Positions 44,626 through 57,260 of a stretch of DNA of 64,000 bases are shown here, piece after piece. The notes below the pieces were generated by a model. It was not told the DNA's origin. It ran no database searches and saw nothing but the letters and a program-made list of their open reading frames with translations. Both the position numbers and the translations under genes were made by a program. Each line of letters starts with the position of its first letter. Positions within the stretch are counted from its first letter, which is position 1. Origin of the DNA: Brachionus manjavacas (lineage: Eukaryota > Rotifera > Eurotatoria > Ploima > Brachionidae); contig JAHQIY010000005.1 in the NCBI GenBank assembly GCA_019054805.1, positions 5,811,501 to 5,875,500 on the forward strand, in the 5' to 3' direction.

Positions 44626-45555
44626 CTAATGGTTTCTTTGATTCATTTTCGGTGAGCTCTTTTTCATTTGGATCAGATTCGGGAAATCTCTTGATTTGAT
44701 TTTTTGTTTGGAAAAAGCTTCAGTCTCATTCTGATCATTTGAGAGGACATTGACAGGTCTCTGACTTATTGGTAGAAGATCGTTTAAATGGATTACCAAA
44801 CTGTCTTCTAACACTGAAGTTTTGAGGTCTTGAGGACTAATTTCTGACATTACGTCATTGAGATTTGATGGCTGATATCCAGGCGTTTTTGGCATCAGAT
44901 TTTCATCATTGTCTTTTAGGTCAGCTTCAATTATTGATTGGGTTTCTTCTTGGTCAATGTAAAGATCATTGTAGTCAATCTTTTTCCTCTCAAGCGACTT
45001 TAGCTTTTCAGCAATGGAGCATTTTTGTGTTAAGTGTCCTTTCTGATGACACTTTTCGCATAGTTTTTCTTTGACAGGGCATTTCGCTATGTTGTGCCCT
45101 TCTTCATCACAAAAATAGCATTTCTGCTTTTGTCCAACAATTGACACAAGACACTTTAAACCATACATTATTGTAGGGCCTGACAAGCTTCCAATAATGT
45201 TCTCAACTTCTTTTGGAAATGATATTCTTACTCTTCTGACACCATTTTTCCTCTCGGGTCTATCTTTATATTTTTCTTCGGTAATGTGTTCAATATTGAG
45301 TCCATCAATTCGAACAGCATTGTAGAAGGTTTCAAGTCTATGATTCTCGAAATCAGAGGGCAAGAAGTGAAATCGAAAAGTACAATACCTTCTGAGATCC
45401 GGGACTTTATTTGCATCTTCAAGTCTGAAATTGGTTCCATTAATATTGATTTCACGATCGAAGATTTGGGTAACATTAAAAGCAGCATTAAACTCGATTA
45501 TCCATACTTTGTTTGAAGAAAAATTGTAGACAGATGTGATCGCATCATTTTCCAC
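44626..45555 (-). CDS. LINE A ORF1, CCHC nucleic-acid-binding protein
   Basis: The 309-codon frame encodes the gag-like ORF1 product that coats element RNA. An N-terminal region (MENDAITSVYNFSSNKVWII) with a fold reminiscent of the RRM/PRE-type domains of such proteins is followed by two zinc knuckles of the form C-x2-C-x4-H-x4-C (CYFCDEEGHNIAKC near residue 137, CEKCHQKGHLTQKC near 156). An acidic, Ser-rich tail follows. The frame ends at 44626, but another frame continues with ENQNDSTFESESNSSTTECS toward 44510. A frameshift near 44710 has therefore probably shortened the tail. It ends about 130 nt before the endonuclease frame begins. Confidence 0.8.
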   Translation of the reverse strand: MENDAITSVYNFSSNKVWIIEFNAAFNVTQIFDREININGTNFRLEDANKVPDLRRYCTFRFHFLPSDFENHRLETFYNAVRIDGLNIEHITEEKYKDRPERKNGVRRVRISFPKEVENIIGSLSGPTIMYGLKCLVSIVGQKQKCYFCDEEGHNIAKCPVKEKLCEKCHQKGHLTQKCSIAEKLKSLERKKIDYNDLYIDQEETQSIIEADLKDNDENLMPKTPGYQPSNLNDVMSEISPQDLKTSVLEDSLVIHLNDLLPISQRPVNVLSNDQNETEAFSKQKIKSRDFPNLIQMKKSSPKMNQRNH

Positions 45556-45700
45556 CTGGTTTAGTACGATATCCAGTGAACCAAATAAGACCTTATGGCT
45601 AATCGGTTTGTCTAACCTCTTCAGATTTAGCTTGACCGAATTTTTAAATATCCACCGTCGGTTTTGGTTTGTTTTGTTTAATTAGGTAGAGTAGATGGTT

Positions 45701-47978
45701 TTAAGTCTTAGATTATACCTTTAAAGTGCAAAAATATGTAGGCGAGGAAATTAAACCCAGTATGGTAAATTGACACTTAACAGATATTAAAATGAAATGG
45801 GAGAGATAAGTTATTTATTTTTATTCTTTTTTAATTAATTTAATTAACTTTCTTATTAGGGGAAGCAAATTTAAAAGTTCAAAAAAAAGAAAATAAAGAT
45901 AAAAAATTTGATTATAGGTGAGAAGTGAGAATAAATATAAGTGAAAATAGAAAAAAAAACAAAAATATAAGAAGCATCTTTAGATAATTGAATAAAATGT
46001 CCTATCCTAATTAAAAAGTAAAAAGTAAATTTATAAATCATTTTATAAAATTTATAAATTTTTAACTCAAATGTTTATAATTTGGATAGAACAAAAACAT
46101 AAATAATGTTAAAGTAAAGTTAAATTTTTTTATGAATTTGAAAAAATGTTGATCTAATTTTAGATAAACACAATTGAACTATTTTACAAATACATCTCCT
46201 ACTAGATTTGTAGGTCTAAATCAATAATAATTCTACCAAATGTTAAATAAAGATTTTGAATTTTTTTAAATTCAGATTTATTTTTCCAAAAAAATGATAA
46301 TCTCAATATTTAATGAATAAAATATCAAAAAAAAGAATAAAAAAAAATGATCTCTTTGTTTTCTTTAATTTGGATAACCTAAACATCAAGCAAAATAAAT
46401 TTTAGATGTAAAATTTTAAAAGTAGAATTAATCAAATTCCAAAATTGTCTAAAAAAATTAATAAAGGAATTTATGAGGAAAATTGTAAACAGTGACTATC
46501 AATTTATTTTAAAAAATTTTTTAAATGTTTTTTAGTTTGGCAAATTGAAGTTCATGATCAAATGTAAATTTCAAATCAAAATTTTTAGTTTTTGGTTTAA
46601 AAAAAAGATATTTTATAACAATTCTTTAATTATTAAATTTGTTTAATCTTTAATTAAGAAGAAAATTATAAGAATTTGTATCTGAAATTAAATAAAATCT
46701 AAATCAATTTTGAAATTTTGCAATACAAAATTTAACTTTGTTTCGCTGTGATATATTTTAGTTAAAATATTAAAATATCATTTAAAGCCATTATTTGGAA
46801 GCTTTAAGGTGGATTTTAAATTTTTCTTTAAGATTTTCAAATTAATATTTAAATAAGAATCAAATAAAGATCAATCGGGAAAAAAAAATATTTTTTAAGA
46901 TGATAAAAATTTTGTGTTAAATTAAAAAAAATATTTTAAAAAAGCTTTTATCATTTTTATTAAGATTTTAATCTATTAAGTTTTGATAATTTGATCATGA
47001 TCATGAACTTCAAGTTGCCCTTAAGTTTTTACTTTAAAAATAATTATATTTTTTCTACAAATAATATTAAAAATATTATTAATTATAAATAATATGGTTT
47101 GTTTTTTTTTTTTGAATCTTCGAATGCTTTTTATCTGATTAATTATTAGTAGTTCATAATAAATAATTGAAAATCTTTTAATTGAAAAAAAAGGTGATTA
47201 AAAAAAAAAGGGTTTTAAGGTTTCATGTAAAAAAATTTCTAAATTTAAAAAATAATTCTGTATGCACAACAAAATCTAACAAAAACTTTTGCACATTCAG
47301 ACAAGGCAAGCATTTGACTCTATTTTTATATATGTCTAATGTAAATTTAGGTTCACTTTATCGAAATTATTTTATTTTTTTAATTAAAAATTTTGAGAAG
47401 ATCTTGGCTTAAATTTGGTCAAGAATTTTTTTTTAATTATTTTGTATTCAAACATTATAAAATAATTTAAAATGATTCGATTTCTTATTTAATTATAGAA
47501 TGCTATTGATAAAAATAATTTTTATTTATTCAAATCAATAAAAATTTAAATTTTACGATTAAAATATTTAGTATTTAAATGAATTTTTCTATAAAAACAA
47601 ATAAAAAATAATTTTAATAGATACAATAGCTTTTCAATTCATCAAAAAATGCATGTTTTAACCTTTTAATTAAATATCACTTTTATCTCTTTATTTTGAT
47701 TATATAATTTAATAAATTTTCAGCTTCAGAAGAAAATTCATTTTGTTCTTTTTGAGAACTATTCTTTTTAAAATAAATTAATACACATAGATCTCTTTAT
47801 AGACAACATTTTTCGCTTTTATTGTTTTTAGCTTTTAGCTTATATTTTTTATTAATTTAAATTCATTGTAAAAGAAACAAGATTGAAATATTTAAAGGGT
47901 AGGCTTTGATAAAATTTGCATAGATTCTTAATTCATTCATTATATGTGGAAAGCTTCAATGCTACTTTATTTTCATTC
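45701..47978. other. AT-rich intergenic stretch
   Basis: No gene, inverted repeat or transposon signature recognised. Confidence 0.45.
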
Positions 47979-48190
47979 AATTTTCAATATTAGAAATTCT
48001 AAAGTATCATTTTTAGCTCTGACCACGTAATCACATACATGATCGGTCATTTTAAAGAAAAATATAAACCTTTATTTAGCTTTTTTTTGTGAACTAAATA
48101 AACTAATCTTAATAAATATATTTGAAATATGATTTTTATTTTTCATTTCTTTTAAGGAGTTTGAAAATTATTTTTCATTTTTCATTTCTT
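47979..48190. repeat. LTR-like repeat, second copy
   Basis: About 210 bp match 55583-55782 in the same orientation (shared words AGCTCTGACCACGTAATCAC, ATGATCGGTCATTTTAAAGA, AATAAACTAATCTTAATAAA). Because the other copy lies directly upstream of a gag-like frame, this is probably a partial solo LTR. Confidence 0.65.
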
Positions 48191-49009
48191 TACCATATGA
48201 GTTGACTTTAAATTGGACAAGTAACTGGTTTTAAAGCTTAGCACTTTTTTTTTATTTTGGGATTTTTATTTAAAAAAAAAATAAAATATAAAAAAATTAA
48301 AATTAAAAAATAATCGAATTGTTTAAAGTAAAGAATTGTTTAAAAGTTTATTTTTATTTTTTTAAATAGATTTTCAAAATAAATTCTTTCAACATTTTTA
48401 ATTAATAAAAAACAAAAAAAATCATCTATTTCAATATTCCAGAACTCGAAACGTTTTATAATATTATTAAGAAATGGAAACATTTAGCTCTTTAAAGTCA
48501 CCAACGTAGAAATCTGCAGGCAAAATTTGGCTTCAGATTAGAATTAAGATTACTTTTCTAAGACATAATTTTCAGTTGCTATTTGAAAAGAATCATCAAA
48601 ACAATCTTCATTATCTTGAGAAAAAGTTTTTGGCTAAAATTTGTAAAACAAATCATCTAAATAATTGCTGAATTCTTTAGACTAAAAAATAAGTTTTGAA
48701 TTATGCTGAATAAATAGCCTCATAGGCTCTAAACAAAAATTTAAAAGTTTTAATAAAAAGGGTTAATTTCGTAAAAAAAAGTAAAAAAAAATTAAAAATT
48801 AACTAATATTTAAGTAAATTGTATAAGATGTTTAAAATTATCGAATTATATTTGTAAGCTTGTTACACTCTCTTCTGATTTCTTCATTTTTTATTTTAAA
48901 TTATTTAATTTCTTTTATTTTTTAATTAATGTTACCATATTATATGGGAAGGAAAGAAAACCTTAAATTTTTTTTTGATGATAATTTGGGTAAAGGAACA
49001 GAGGCTGCG
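48191..49009. other. AT-rich intergenic stretch
   Basis: Nothing recognised. Confidence 0.45.
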
Positions 49010-49099
49010 TGAATGATTGTTGAGGTTATTTTAAGATTAATTTGGTCTAAATTTTTTTATCAACAAAAATCGGAATCTAAAAATGGAGTAGTATCTAGA

Positions 49100-49817
49100 A
49101 GGTGGCTAAATTTTTATTTAATTTATTTATTTCCAGCTTCGAAAAATTCAAATCCAAGTTCAAGTTTGATGATCATTAGTCAAGTCATCATCAAAGAATT
49201 TACTAAAAAAGAAACTTTAGTTGTTGGAAAGAAGAAATAAATCAAGAATCAAATTCTAATTTCGATTGATGATGGAAAAAGATGGGAAATCATTATTTAC
49301 TAACAAAAATCTTGAATTATCAAAAAAACTTTCGATTATTTTACCATTTTCTTTTGAAATATCTGATCCAAAAACAGATAGCCCAGCATTTAAGTCGCCA
49401 CCAGCTAAAAAATATAGAAAGTTTTTTTTTTAAATACGCGAGGATTTCTTTACTCTATATTTGAGAAGATTTTTTATTATTATATTTGTTTGGTAGTTGA
49501 AAGTAACAAATAATGATAATATCTTTTCTTAATGAGCTTGACTTTACAGGTACTCTAATGGCCGGTGACTCCCTGTCAAATTTATATAGCTCATTTAGCT
49601 GAAAAAATTCAATATTGTTCTTTATAAGTACATCAATACCACCTCTTCTAGTTTTCCGACATTTATGGATTAAGGAGAAGCCAAAAATGTTTAGAAAACA
49701 ATTATTCTTAGTAGTATCAAGTTTAAATTCAATTAAAAGAACTATGTCAGTATTATGTTTGCTTAAGAAAAACTCGAAAAGTTCCTTTTTGATGCTGAAG
49801 GAGGTAAAATCCTTCAA
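49100..49817 (-). pseudogene. LINE endonuclease fragment of a third LINE lineage
   Basis: Minus-strand frames give HNTDIVLLIEFKLDTTKNN and RRGGIDVLIKNNIEFFQLNE, then LNAGLSVFGSDISKENGK and SKFFDDDLTNDHQT. They follow the EEP nuclease order (PDIVLLNETKL, GGVxILIK, GGDLNA, SDHxP). Sequence differs from family A throughout, so this is a separate lineage related to family B or others. The catalytic SDH is NDH here, and the GGDLNA block reads VATLNA. Confidence 0.65.
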
Positions 49818-50039
49818 TATTTATTTTCAAATTTATGTAAAAAAAAAATTACCATAATTTACGTAAATTTTGGTAAAATGTAATCAATTTAAGTAAAAAA
49901 AATTTGAAAAAAAATTTTCAATTTAGTTTAAAATTTTAATTAATCATCGCCCTTGACAGTATTATGTCCAAAAAAGTATATATTATTGTTGAAACAAAAT
50001 ATACGAACAAATGGCTTATTCTAGTGCTTTTATCGAAAA

Positions 50040-50125
50040 TATAAGACAGCTACCATACCGAGGCCACTTATTGTCTTGCTCCGCAGTTAGACTGCTGTAG
50101 CTCATTATTATTATTATTATTATAA
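50040..50125 (+). mobile_element. LINE 3' tail with (ATT)n
   Basis: CTTGCTCCGCAGTTAGACTG, then CTGTAGCTCATTATTATTATT. Same type as the tails at 31735 and 59585. Confidence 0.5.
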
Positions 50126-52571
50126 ACGCACTTTATCTTACATATTTTTTAATCGCAAATCATTTCCTTTAAAATAAATCTATCTTATGTTAAAGTCTAA
50201 TTTTAAAATTAATTTTGAAAATTAAAAAATTCTAGAAAGTAAAAGTTTTACTGTTTAGTTTAAAAATTTAAAAATAATATTATATAGTGTTTTTAATGAA
50301 TCAAACTAAATAAAAAAAAGCGTATTCAGTTTTCTTACAAAATAATAGAAGTTTTCTTTTAATAGTCTTTGACAAAATATTTAATTTTTATTTATTAATT
50401 AATTAATAAATTTAGCTGACCATTTTTTTAAATTGATGGTCATTAAACAAAAGATTAAAGAGGAATTGGATTTTTCTTAACTTATTTTAAATTCAATTAA
50501 ATTATCTAAAATAAAAAACTAAAATTTTAATTTAATTTTTATTTAATTTATTTAAAAAAGAAAACCGCAACTAGGGCGATTTTGGGAATCGGAGCGTCAA
50601 TCGTGGACCTCCAGTACTCTTATTAAAATTACTAGTATAATTACAATTGTGCAAAAGTAATAATAAAATTTGTCAAATAAAATACAAATAATTCAGATAG
50701 TGAACAACAAAAAGTAAAAAAAAAAATAGTTTCTTGTTTTTTGTATTCTCTCTCTTCTTCTTTTTTAAATAATTTGATTTAATGAACAAAAATAAAAATT
50801 CACAATAAAATTAAAACTTGAAATTAAAATTTTGAACTTTGTCAAGAGCTTTGACAAACCTTTGCACAACTTGCAACCTCATTTTCAAGTATTCTAATTT
50901 TCAGGCTATTCGAAAATCTAATCTAAATTAGTTTGGATCAATTTTTTAATTAATTAATTTTAATTATTAAGGTATTATGTTTCCATAAGAAAAATCGATA
51001 TGAAGAATAAAAAAAGAATGAATTCTATTTTAGCCAGAAGCTTGTGTTCAAAATTTTTTCTGTGTTTTTTAGATTTAAAATAATAAAATCTTTCGTTTAA
51101 TACATTAAGAAAAAAATAGAGAAAAAGGTGTCTTATTTTGTGTGTTAATTCATTTTTTCAATTATCTCTATTTAGTAAATTTGTTCTATAAAAATTAATT
51201 TAAAAAAAATTAAAATGAAAGTAAAAAATTAATTTTGCTACACAGATTGTTGTTTGCATTTTAACTTTCTAAAGTACATCAATCTAAAAATCAATCAATA
51301 TCAAAATCATTTTTAATTCCAAAAATATTCGAAAAAATCAAAAATCTTCATTTAAATTTTTATAATTTCAAAAAAAGCTAATATGCATTTTTTTTTATCA
51401 TTTTTTTTATTTTTTAGTATTTGATACAATTAAGAATTTTATCATTTTATTTTTAACGATTAATTTATATAATTCAAATTCTTTGACTAATTGTGTTAAT
51501 TCTTTGAAAAATTAGGAATATTTTTAAAACTAATTTTATTTTGTAATTTGAATTTTTTAATTTTTATAATATAGATGTCAATATGACTTAAACTTAAATA
51601 AATAATAATAATAATAATTCAAATATTGCCATTAAAAGATTTACTAAGCGATGATTTTCGACAAGAAATAAAGATAATAATGTTGTTTATTAATAAAATT
51701 CTACTTTATTTAATCACACTTCGATGTTTTTTTTTAATTCGTGGAATTAATCGAATCTTTTTTAGTAGAATAATCACTTTGCCATAATCACTTTAACATT
51801 TTTTTTAGGAAGTGATTCATTTTTTTTAAATTAATTTTAAGAATCAAATTCTGTGAAATTTTAGAAATAAAAATCATATGATGATTAAATAAAAGAAAAG
51901 ATTTTAAAATATAAAAAATTTCTATTTTTTTTAAACTTGGTTAGCTTCGTACCAAAATATTCAAGTTAAATCTCTTATAATAACAATCTATCTCAGTAGT
52001 TCTTAATTAGATTCTTTAATATCGTGTCAAAGATTTTAAGATTTATTCGACATTAAATTTTGAGATTTTTGTAATTCTTTTTGTGATTAATTTGTAGCGC
52101 TGGATCAAATATTTTATTCAAAAAATATTTTTTTTGTTCACAAAAAACTTTAATGTGGACCAAAGGCTTAAAATAAATCTTTGGATTATGCACTGTAAAT
52201 AAATTAGAAATTCTGGGTCTTTCACAAATTTTTTATTCAAAATATTTTTGACAAATTTAGTTTGAATACCAAAAATTTTTAATAAAATAGTCTAAATTTT
52301 TTATTTTTTTCTTCAATTATTAAGATTTTAAATAAAATGATTAATAAACACTATATTATATAGAAACCCAATATTTTTAACCTATTGACTCTTGTTCAAA
52401 AAAAATGATACTTTTAATCAAAAGAATTAAAGCTAATTTAAAAAAAAGTACCCAAATTTGGAAAAAAAAAGAGTTAATTGGTTACCCACAGATAAAAGCT
52501 GTTACCTACAGTTTAGAAACTTTTTAACACAGATCACTGTTTAACACATTTTTTCTGTGCCTAACAGGAAA
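50126..52571. other. AT-rich intergenic stretch
   Basis: No gene recognised. A short (AAT)n run lies near 51600. Confidence 0.45.
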
Positions 52572-52845
52572 TTATAATATCATTATATTTATTTTTTTTA
52601 TGACTTTTAAACACAGACTTTCTTCATCTGTACCTTTGCTTGTCTCTGAGCTGTTTAAATCAATTTTTTCATTTTCTTTTATGAGAATCTTCACTCGAGT
52701 AAAATTGAGTATGAGTGTTAGCAGTTGGAGGACTTTTCTCCACCGATGTCGATGGCACGACATTGCTTACAAAATTTCAAGAAACCTTGTCAAATTCCTT
52801 ATACCGATCAATTTTTTATTATTATTTAAGGAAAAAACCTCTTGA
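52572..52845 (-). other. Possible coding remnant, unidentified
   Basis: Composition is less AT-biased than the surroundings. Minus-strand frames read VPSTSVEKSPPTANTHTQFY in one phase and NEKIDLNSSETSKGTDEESL in another, as if a low-complexity protein had suffered a frameshift. I recognise no family and cannot exclude chance. Confidence 0.2.
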
Positions 52846-53534
52846 GTTATGATAGAAGAAAAAATTGAAGAAAAAGACGCTTAAAAATTTGTATATTGCA
52901 TCAAGTTTTTTTTTCGACATTAAAAAGAAATCTTTTTGTAAGACAAATAAAAATTTTTATTTAAGTTTTTTAAAGCATCAAAAAAGTGCAATATTTTTAA
53001 TTTAGTATAAAAAAATTTGAATTGGAGACTTACAATTACCTTCAGCTTTTATATTATTTTTTACAAGTAGATAATAACTTTTTCAAAAATAGGTAAAAAC
53101 TTCATTTCTTTTATACTTGATCAAAAAAATTAACTACAAAATTAAACACTGTAAATAATATGAACAGTGAGTGATAAAAGTGATATGCCTCAATTTTAAG
53201 CTTTAATTTGTTCTTGTTTTCCAATATTCACAATGACTTATAATTAAACAAAGATAAAAAATCACGGATTAAAAAATGTGGCTCTCACTTTGAAGGAAAA
53301 TTTTTTTCCTTAAAAAATTGAAAAAAAAAACAGCAAATTATCCCTTAAACATTTAAACTTTATAAAAAAAATTCTAAATGTTCGTCTCTTTTTTTTTTGT
53401 TTAAAAATAAAATTAGCTTTCTCCAAACCCTATGCTTAAAATTCATTTTCTGACCTCTTCAACTTTTAAATAAATATTTTTTTTGTTAAATATTTAATTC
53501 CTTTTATATTTTTGAAATTTATTTTTTAGAATAA
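52846..53534. other. AT-rich region upstream of the GPCR
   Basis: No frame recognised. A TTTTTTAG near 53525 just before the ATG could be a splice acceptor for a 5' leader exon. Confidence 0.4.
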
Positions 53535-54611
53535 ATGTATACAACCTGGCTGAATTATCATATACTGCCACTCACATGCTCTGTTGGTTTAATATTCGAG
53601 TTTTTCTCACTTAGCACATTCTACAAAATAAATAAAAGCAAATGCAGTCGCAATTACACCATTTACTACTACCTATTTATATACTCAATTTCCGACACAA
53701 TCATTTTATCTATATTTATCCTGTATGGTATACTAAAGTGCGGAGAATACTGTTTGATCGGTTCTTTGGTAAACGAGTACTTAATTCAACAATATGAAAA
53801 AATATTCAAAATTTACCTGTGTAATACATTTTACACTTTTAATGTACTGATTGAATCTAAAATAGCCTTTAGTCGATACCGAACAATGTCGCAATTTAAA
53901 AATTTTACTTACAAATCTCGAATTCAATCAATAGCAAACTCAAGACTTAAATTGTTGAGCTCTCATGAATTTTTTGTTTTGTTCATATTAATATCAAGTT
54001 TTTCTATTAATATTCCATATCTTTATTTGTATAAAATAGAAAAAAACTCACCAATTCAGAGTCATAATTTCAATGCCAGTTTTTTGCTTGAAGCTTTGGT
54101 AGTTCAACCTGATATGCTCAGGATAAACAACAACAAGCATCTAAAACCTATAGCCTATTTGTATTTTGTCAAAGATTTTGTCTTACTGACAATTGTGTGC
54201 ATTTTGAATATCATGGTTACCATGTCTTTTCGAAGAACCAAATTTCAAACCAGATTTATTCAATTTGCTCACAAAAACCATTCCAAAGATCATCGACTCA
54301 CACAGAATAGCAATAAACTTAAGTCAAAGATAAACCAGCTCACATCCAAGGAGAAAAAAATATCCACCATGATTATGATATTGTGCATATCATTTTTTAT
54401 CGGACATTTGCCCGAAACTTTTTACAAGCTTAAAAAAAAGCTCTCTTATACCAAAAAAACGAGAATGAATCTTGATTTTTATTTGTTCGTGTCCAATATA
54501 ATATCATGTATTACTTCTTATCTAAATTTTTTCATTTATTTATATTTTAGTCCAACATTTAGGCGACAATTTAAAAAAAATGTGCACAGTTGCTTAAATA
54601 AAAAAAAATGA
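53535..54611 (+). CDS. Rhodopsin-class GPCR, divergent, single exon
   Basis: The 358-residue frame has seven hydrophobic segments at roughly residues 9-30, 43-66, 93-113, 143-165, 205-232, 276-297 and 313-338. TM2 keeps the sodium-site Asp in SISDTI. TM3 ends FSRYRTM, so the usual (D/E)RY reads SRY. TM6 has CISFFIGHLP, keeping the helix-kinking Pro but with Ile, Gly and His in place of the CWxP residues. TM7 reads NFFIYLYFSPTFRRQFKK, a relative of NPxxY followed by the helix-8 start. ECL1 has CGEYC, but I see no Cys in the second extracellular loop to pair with the TM3 Cys. The pattern recalls the expanded FMRFamide/peptide-receptor-like GPCRs of lophotrochozoans; ligand unknown. The start is the first ATG, two residues from a TM1-like segment, so the N-tail is very short. 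Confidence 0.8.
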   Translation: MYTTWLNYHILPLTCSVGLIFEFFSLSTFYKINKSKCSRNYTIYYYLFIYSISDTIILSIFILYGILKCGEYCLIGSLVNEYLIQQYEKIFKIYLCNTFYTFNVLIESKIAFSRYRTMSQFKNFTYKSRIQSIANSRLKLLSSHEFFVLFILISSFSINIPYLYLYKIEKNSPIQSHNFNASFLLEALVVQPDMLRINNNKHLKPIAYLYFVKDFVLLTIVCILNIMVTMSFRRTKFQTRFIQFAHKNHSKDHRLTQNSNKLKSKINQLTSKEKKISTMIMILCISFFIGHLPETFYKLKKKLSYTKKTRMNLDFYLFVSNIISCITSYLNFFIYLYFSPTFRRQFKKNVHSCLNKKK

Positions 54612-54771
54612 GAAGGCTGATTCTTGTAAGTCTTAATCAAATAGTACAGTTAACATATGAATTTAAAAATTAAATGTATTATCGTAAAATAAATTATTCA
54701 AAATAAATGTATAAAAAATTTAATTTTTTTAAATTTTATCCATAATTTTTTTCATTCACTCTTTAATTCAC

Positions 54772-55445
<674 letters not shown>

Positions 55446-55452
55446 CCGTTTT

Positions 55453-55536
55453 TAGTGACATGTCACTTTAGAATCATTTACATGTTATAACAGAGTGTCA
55501 CTAAAATAGAGTACTCTATTTTAAAGACATGTCACT
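55453..55536. mobile_element. Tiny palindromic element
   Basis: AGTGACATGTCACTTTA at 55453 is mirrored by TAAAGACATGTCACT at 55521, and inside lies a perfect 22-bp palindrome made of TAAAATAGAGT and its complement (55501-55522). Probably a very short MITE. Confidence 0.5.
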
Positions 55537-55582
55537 CAATTCGGATGTTTACGTTGTATGTATTTTTTCTTCTTTAAAATTA

Positions 55583-56000
55583 AATTTTCAATATAAGAAA
55601 TTCTAAAGCATCATTTTTAGCTCTGACCACGTAATCACATGCATGATCGGTCATTTTAAAGAAAAATGTAGACCTTTATTTAGCTTTTTTTGTGAACAAA
55701 ATAAACTAATCTTAATAAATATACTTGAAATAGGAATAAGTAGTAGTTAGAAAATTATTTTTTATTTTTCATTTCTTTAATAAACATTAATCTAATAGCT
55801 CACATCTTGTCTTAATTATAAGCCCGTGTTCTTGACACGAACTCATGGGTATAAAAAATTATTACATTCTCAGTGCTAGAAAGATATATTTTAGTTATTA
55901 CACTACTTATATAAATTGTTAGAGCTCAACAATTATTTAATTAACTATTCAAAAGTAAACTTGTTTTATCATTCATTAATCCGCCTTAAATTTTGGTAGC
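55583..56000 (+). repeat. Probable 5' LTR of a retrotransposon
   Basis: Its first 200 bp recur at 47979-48190. It is followed at about 55995 by TTTTGGTAGCAACGATAA, which has the form of a tRNA-primer binding site, and then directly by a gag-like frame. Exact LTR edges were not resolved, and no 3' LTR was found within the window. Confidence 0.5.
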
Positions 56001-56014
56001 AACGATAAATAATA

Positions 56015-57080
56015 ATGTCCACAATGAGTTTCTTTTCATTACCAAAAACGATTGGATATTGCGAAAGTTTGACCGTTCTGGCACTTGTCCACATGATAAA
56101 AGCTAAAAATCACTTGGAAACCAATTTTCACTATCTTGAGGTAAATGGCACATTAGTAAATGGTTCAGAAGTAGAATAAGCTGATTGGATGGAGAAAGCA
56201 ACCGCTACTAAGGCTTTTAATTATCTTTTGACTCAAAGAGCGGTGCTTGTAGCAAAGAAAAAGGAACAGCCAGACACAACCAGCACAATAAGTCAACACC
56301 CCAACCAAGCTTTTCTAAAGTAGCAAATAAATGAACCTGATATGTCACCAACGGAAAATTGGGTTTTAAATAGACGTCCACCGTTAAAGATGGATGATAT
56401 ACCAAAACTTTATGGTAACGAAAAGGATAAAATTGAAGAATGGATCTATCTTATCGAAACAGAGGCGGAAGACCAGGAAAATGATAAAAATAAATCAATT
56501 ACTGCAGTTAGCAAATTCTTAAGAGGAAATGCTTTGCAATCATGTCAGGAATCTGAAGGAAAAGAAAGAAACCCTGACATGGGTTGAATTTTATCTCACC
56601 TATTGGCAACTTATAAGCCAGACGATGTCCAAAGAACTTTAAGATCCGAATCAAAGGCAATAAAATTGGACGTGAATTATGAGGAAAATGTTCTGCAATT
56701 CCAGCAAATAGCCACCAAAATCAAAAATAGATGAATTCGAGTTGGAATGGATGTTTTTTGGTTGACCCTCGCGTTAGAGCTGAATTGGAAAGCAAAAATT
56801 TCAAGACGCTTGATAATGCTATAACTCAAGCTAGGATATTCAGTAGGAGTACATGGAATGTTAAAAAGCCAGTACCCGTTTACTATTCCAGAAACAATTA
56901 TAAGAAGCGCTTAAAATCATTCTATAACTTAAGAGAAAAACTAGTTGAGAGAGGAAAATTCGTGAAAATAAAACAGACGAAAGAGGTAAAATCCCTGTCT
57001 GTTACAGATGTGGGAAACCCGCCAAGCGGCAATATCGTGTTGAAGTAGGGCGAGTTAAGCCAAGAAAAGCCGGAAAAGGT
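56015..57080 (+). pseudogene. LTR-retrotransposon gag region, broken
   Basis: A run of frames beginning MSTMSFFSLPKTIGYCESLT (about 56015). In-frame stops occur at 56177-56179 and near 56322. A long Lys/Glu-rich section follows from 56341 (DIPKLYGNEKDKIEEWIYL, typical capsid-start text of Gypsy-type gags), then ELESKNFKTLDNAITQARIF and, near 57005, the beginning of a zinc knuckle (VCYRCGKPAKRQ) without its His-Cys half. There is also a stop near 56585 and a frame change near 56730. No protease, RT or integrase follows; an antisense CR1-like piece abuts at about 57085. Confidence 0.7.
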
Positions 57081-57084
57081 GACT

Positions 57085-57260
57085 GGCTAGCGCGGGCATG
57101 TCGTTGATGTAGATGACAAACAGAAGGAGCCCGACAACGCTTCCTTGAGGAATTCAACTCGATACGTCAAGCCAACCGAACAGAAATTCACCAAACCATG
57201 GATGGTGCTGATCTTTGTGAGTCTCCAGGAGTCAAAAATCTTGCCACAAATAAATAGAAG
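57085..57260 (-). pseudogene. CR1-like RT catalytic fragment
   Basis: One minus frame reads IPQGSVVGLLLFVIYINDMP followed by ALAS, the RT motif B region (VPQGSVLGPLLFxIYINDLP). Upstream text is out of frame. GC-richer like 54941-55445 and probably the same LINE family. Confidence 0.75.

Larger units (their letters stand above)
41437..45700 (-). mobile_element. LINE family A, copy 2, near full length
   Basis: The longest family A copy: 5' UTR from about 45700, ORF1 with CCHC knuckles, ORF2 with endonuclease and RT, 3' UTR with a 28-nt A-run (on the element strand a T-run), hairpin GGAGCTCTAGCTCGGTACAG and an (AAACAAAT)n tail. It is nearly identical to copy 1 over the shared 3 kb, with differences mainly single bases and run lengths, so both are recent. 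The 5' limit is approximate. No target duplication was recognised. Confidence 0.9.

Noticed and set aside
44865-45516. Frames on both strands inside LINE ORF1
   Set aside because: Alternative-frame shadows; the CCHC knuckles fix the real frame.
47182-47412. 76-codon plus-strand frame
   Set aside because: Lys/Phe-rich translation of AT-rich DNA with no recognisable motif or splice context.
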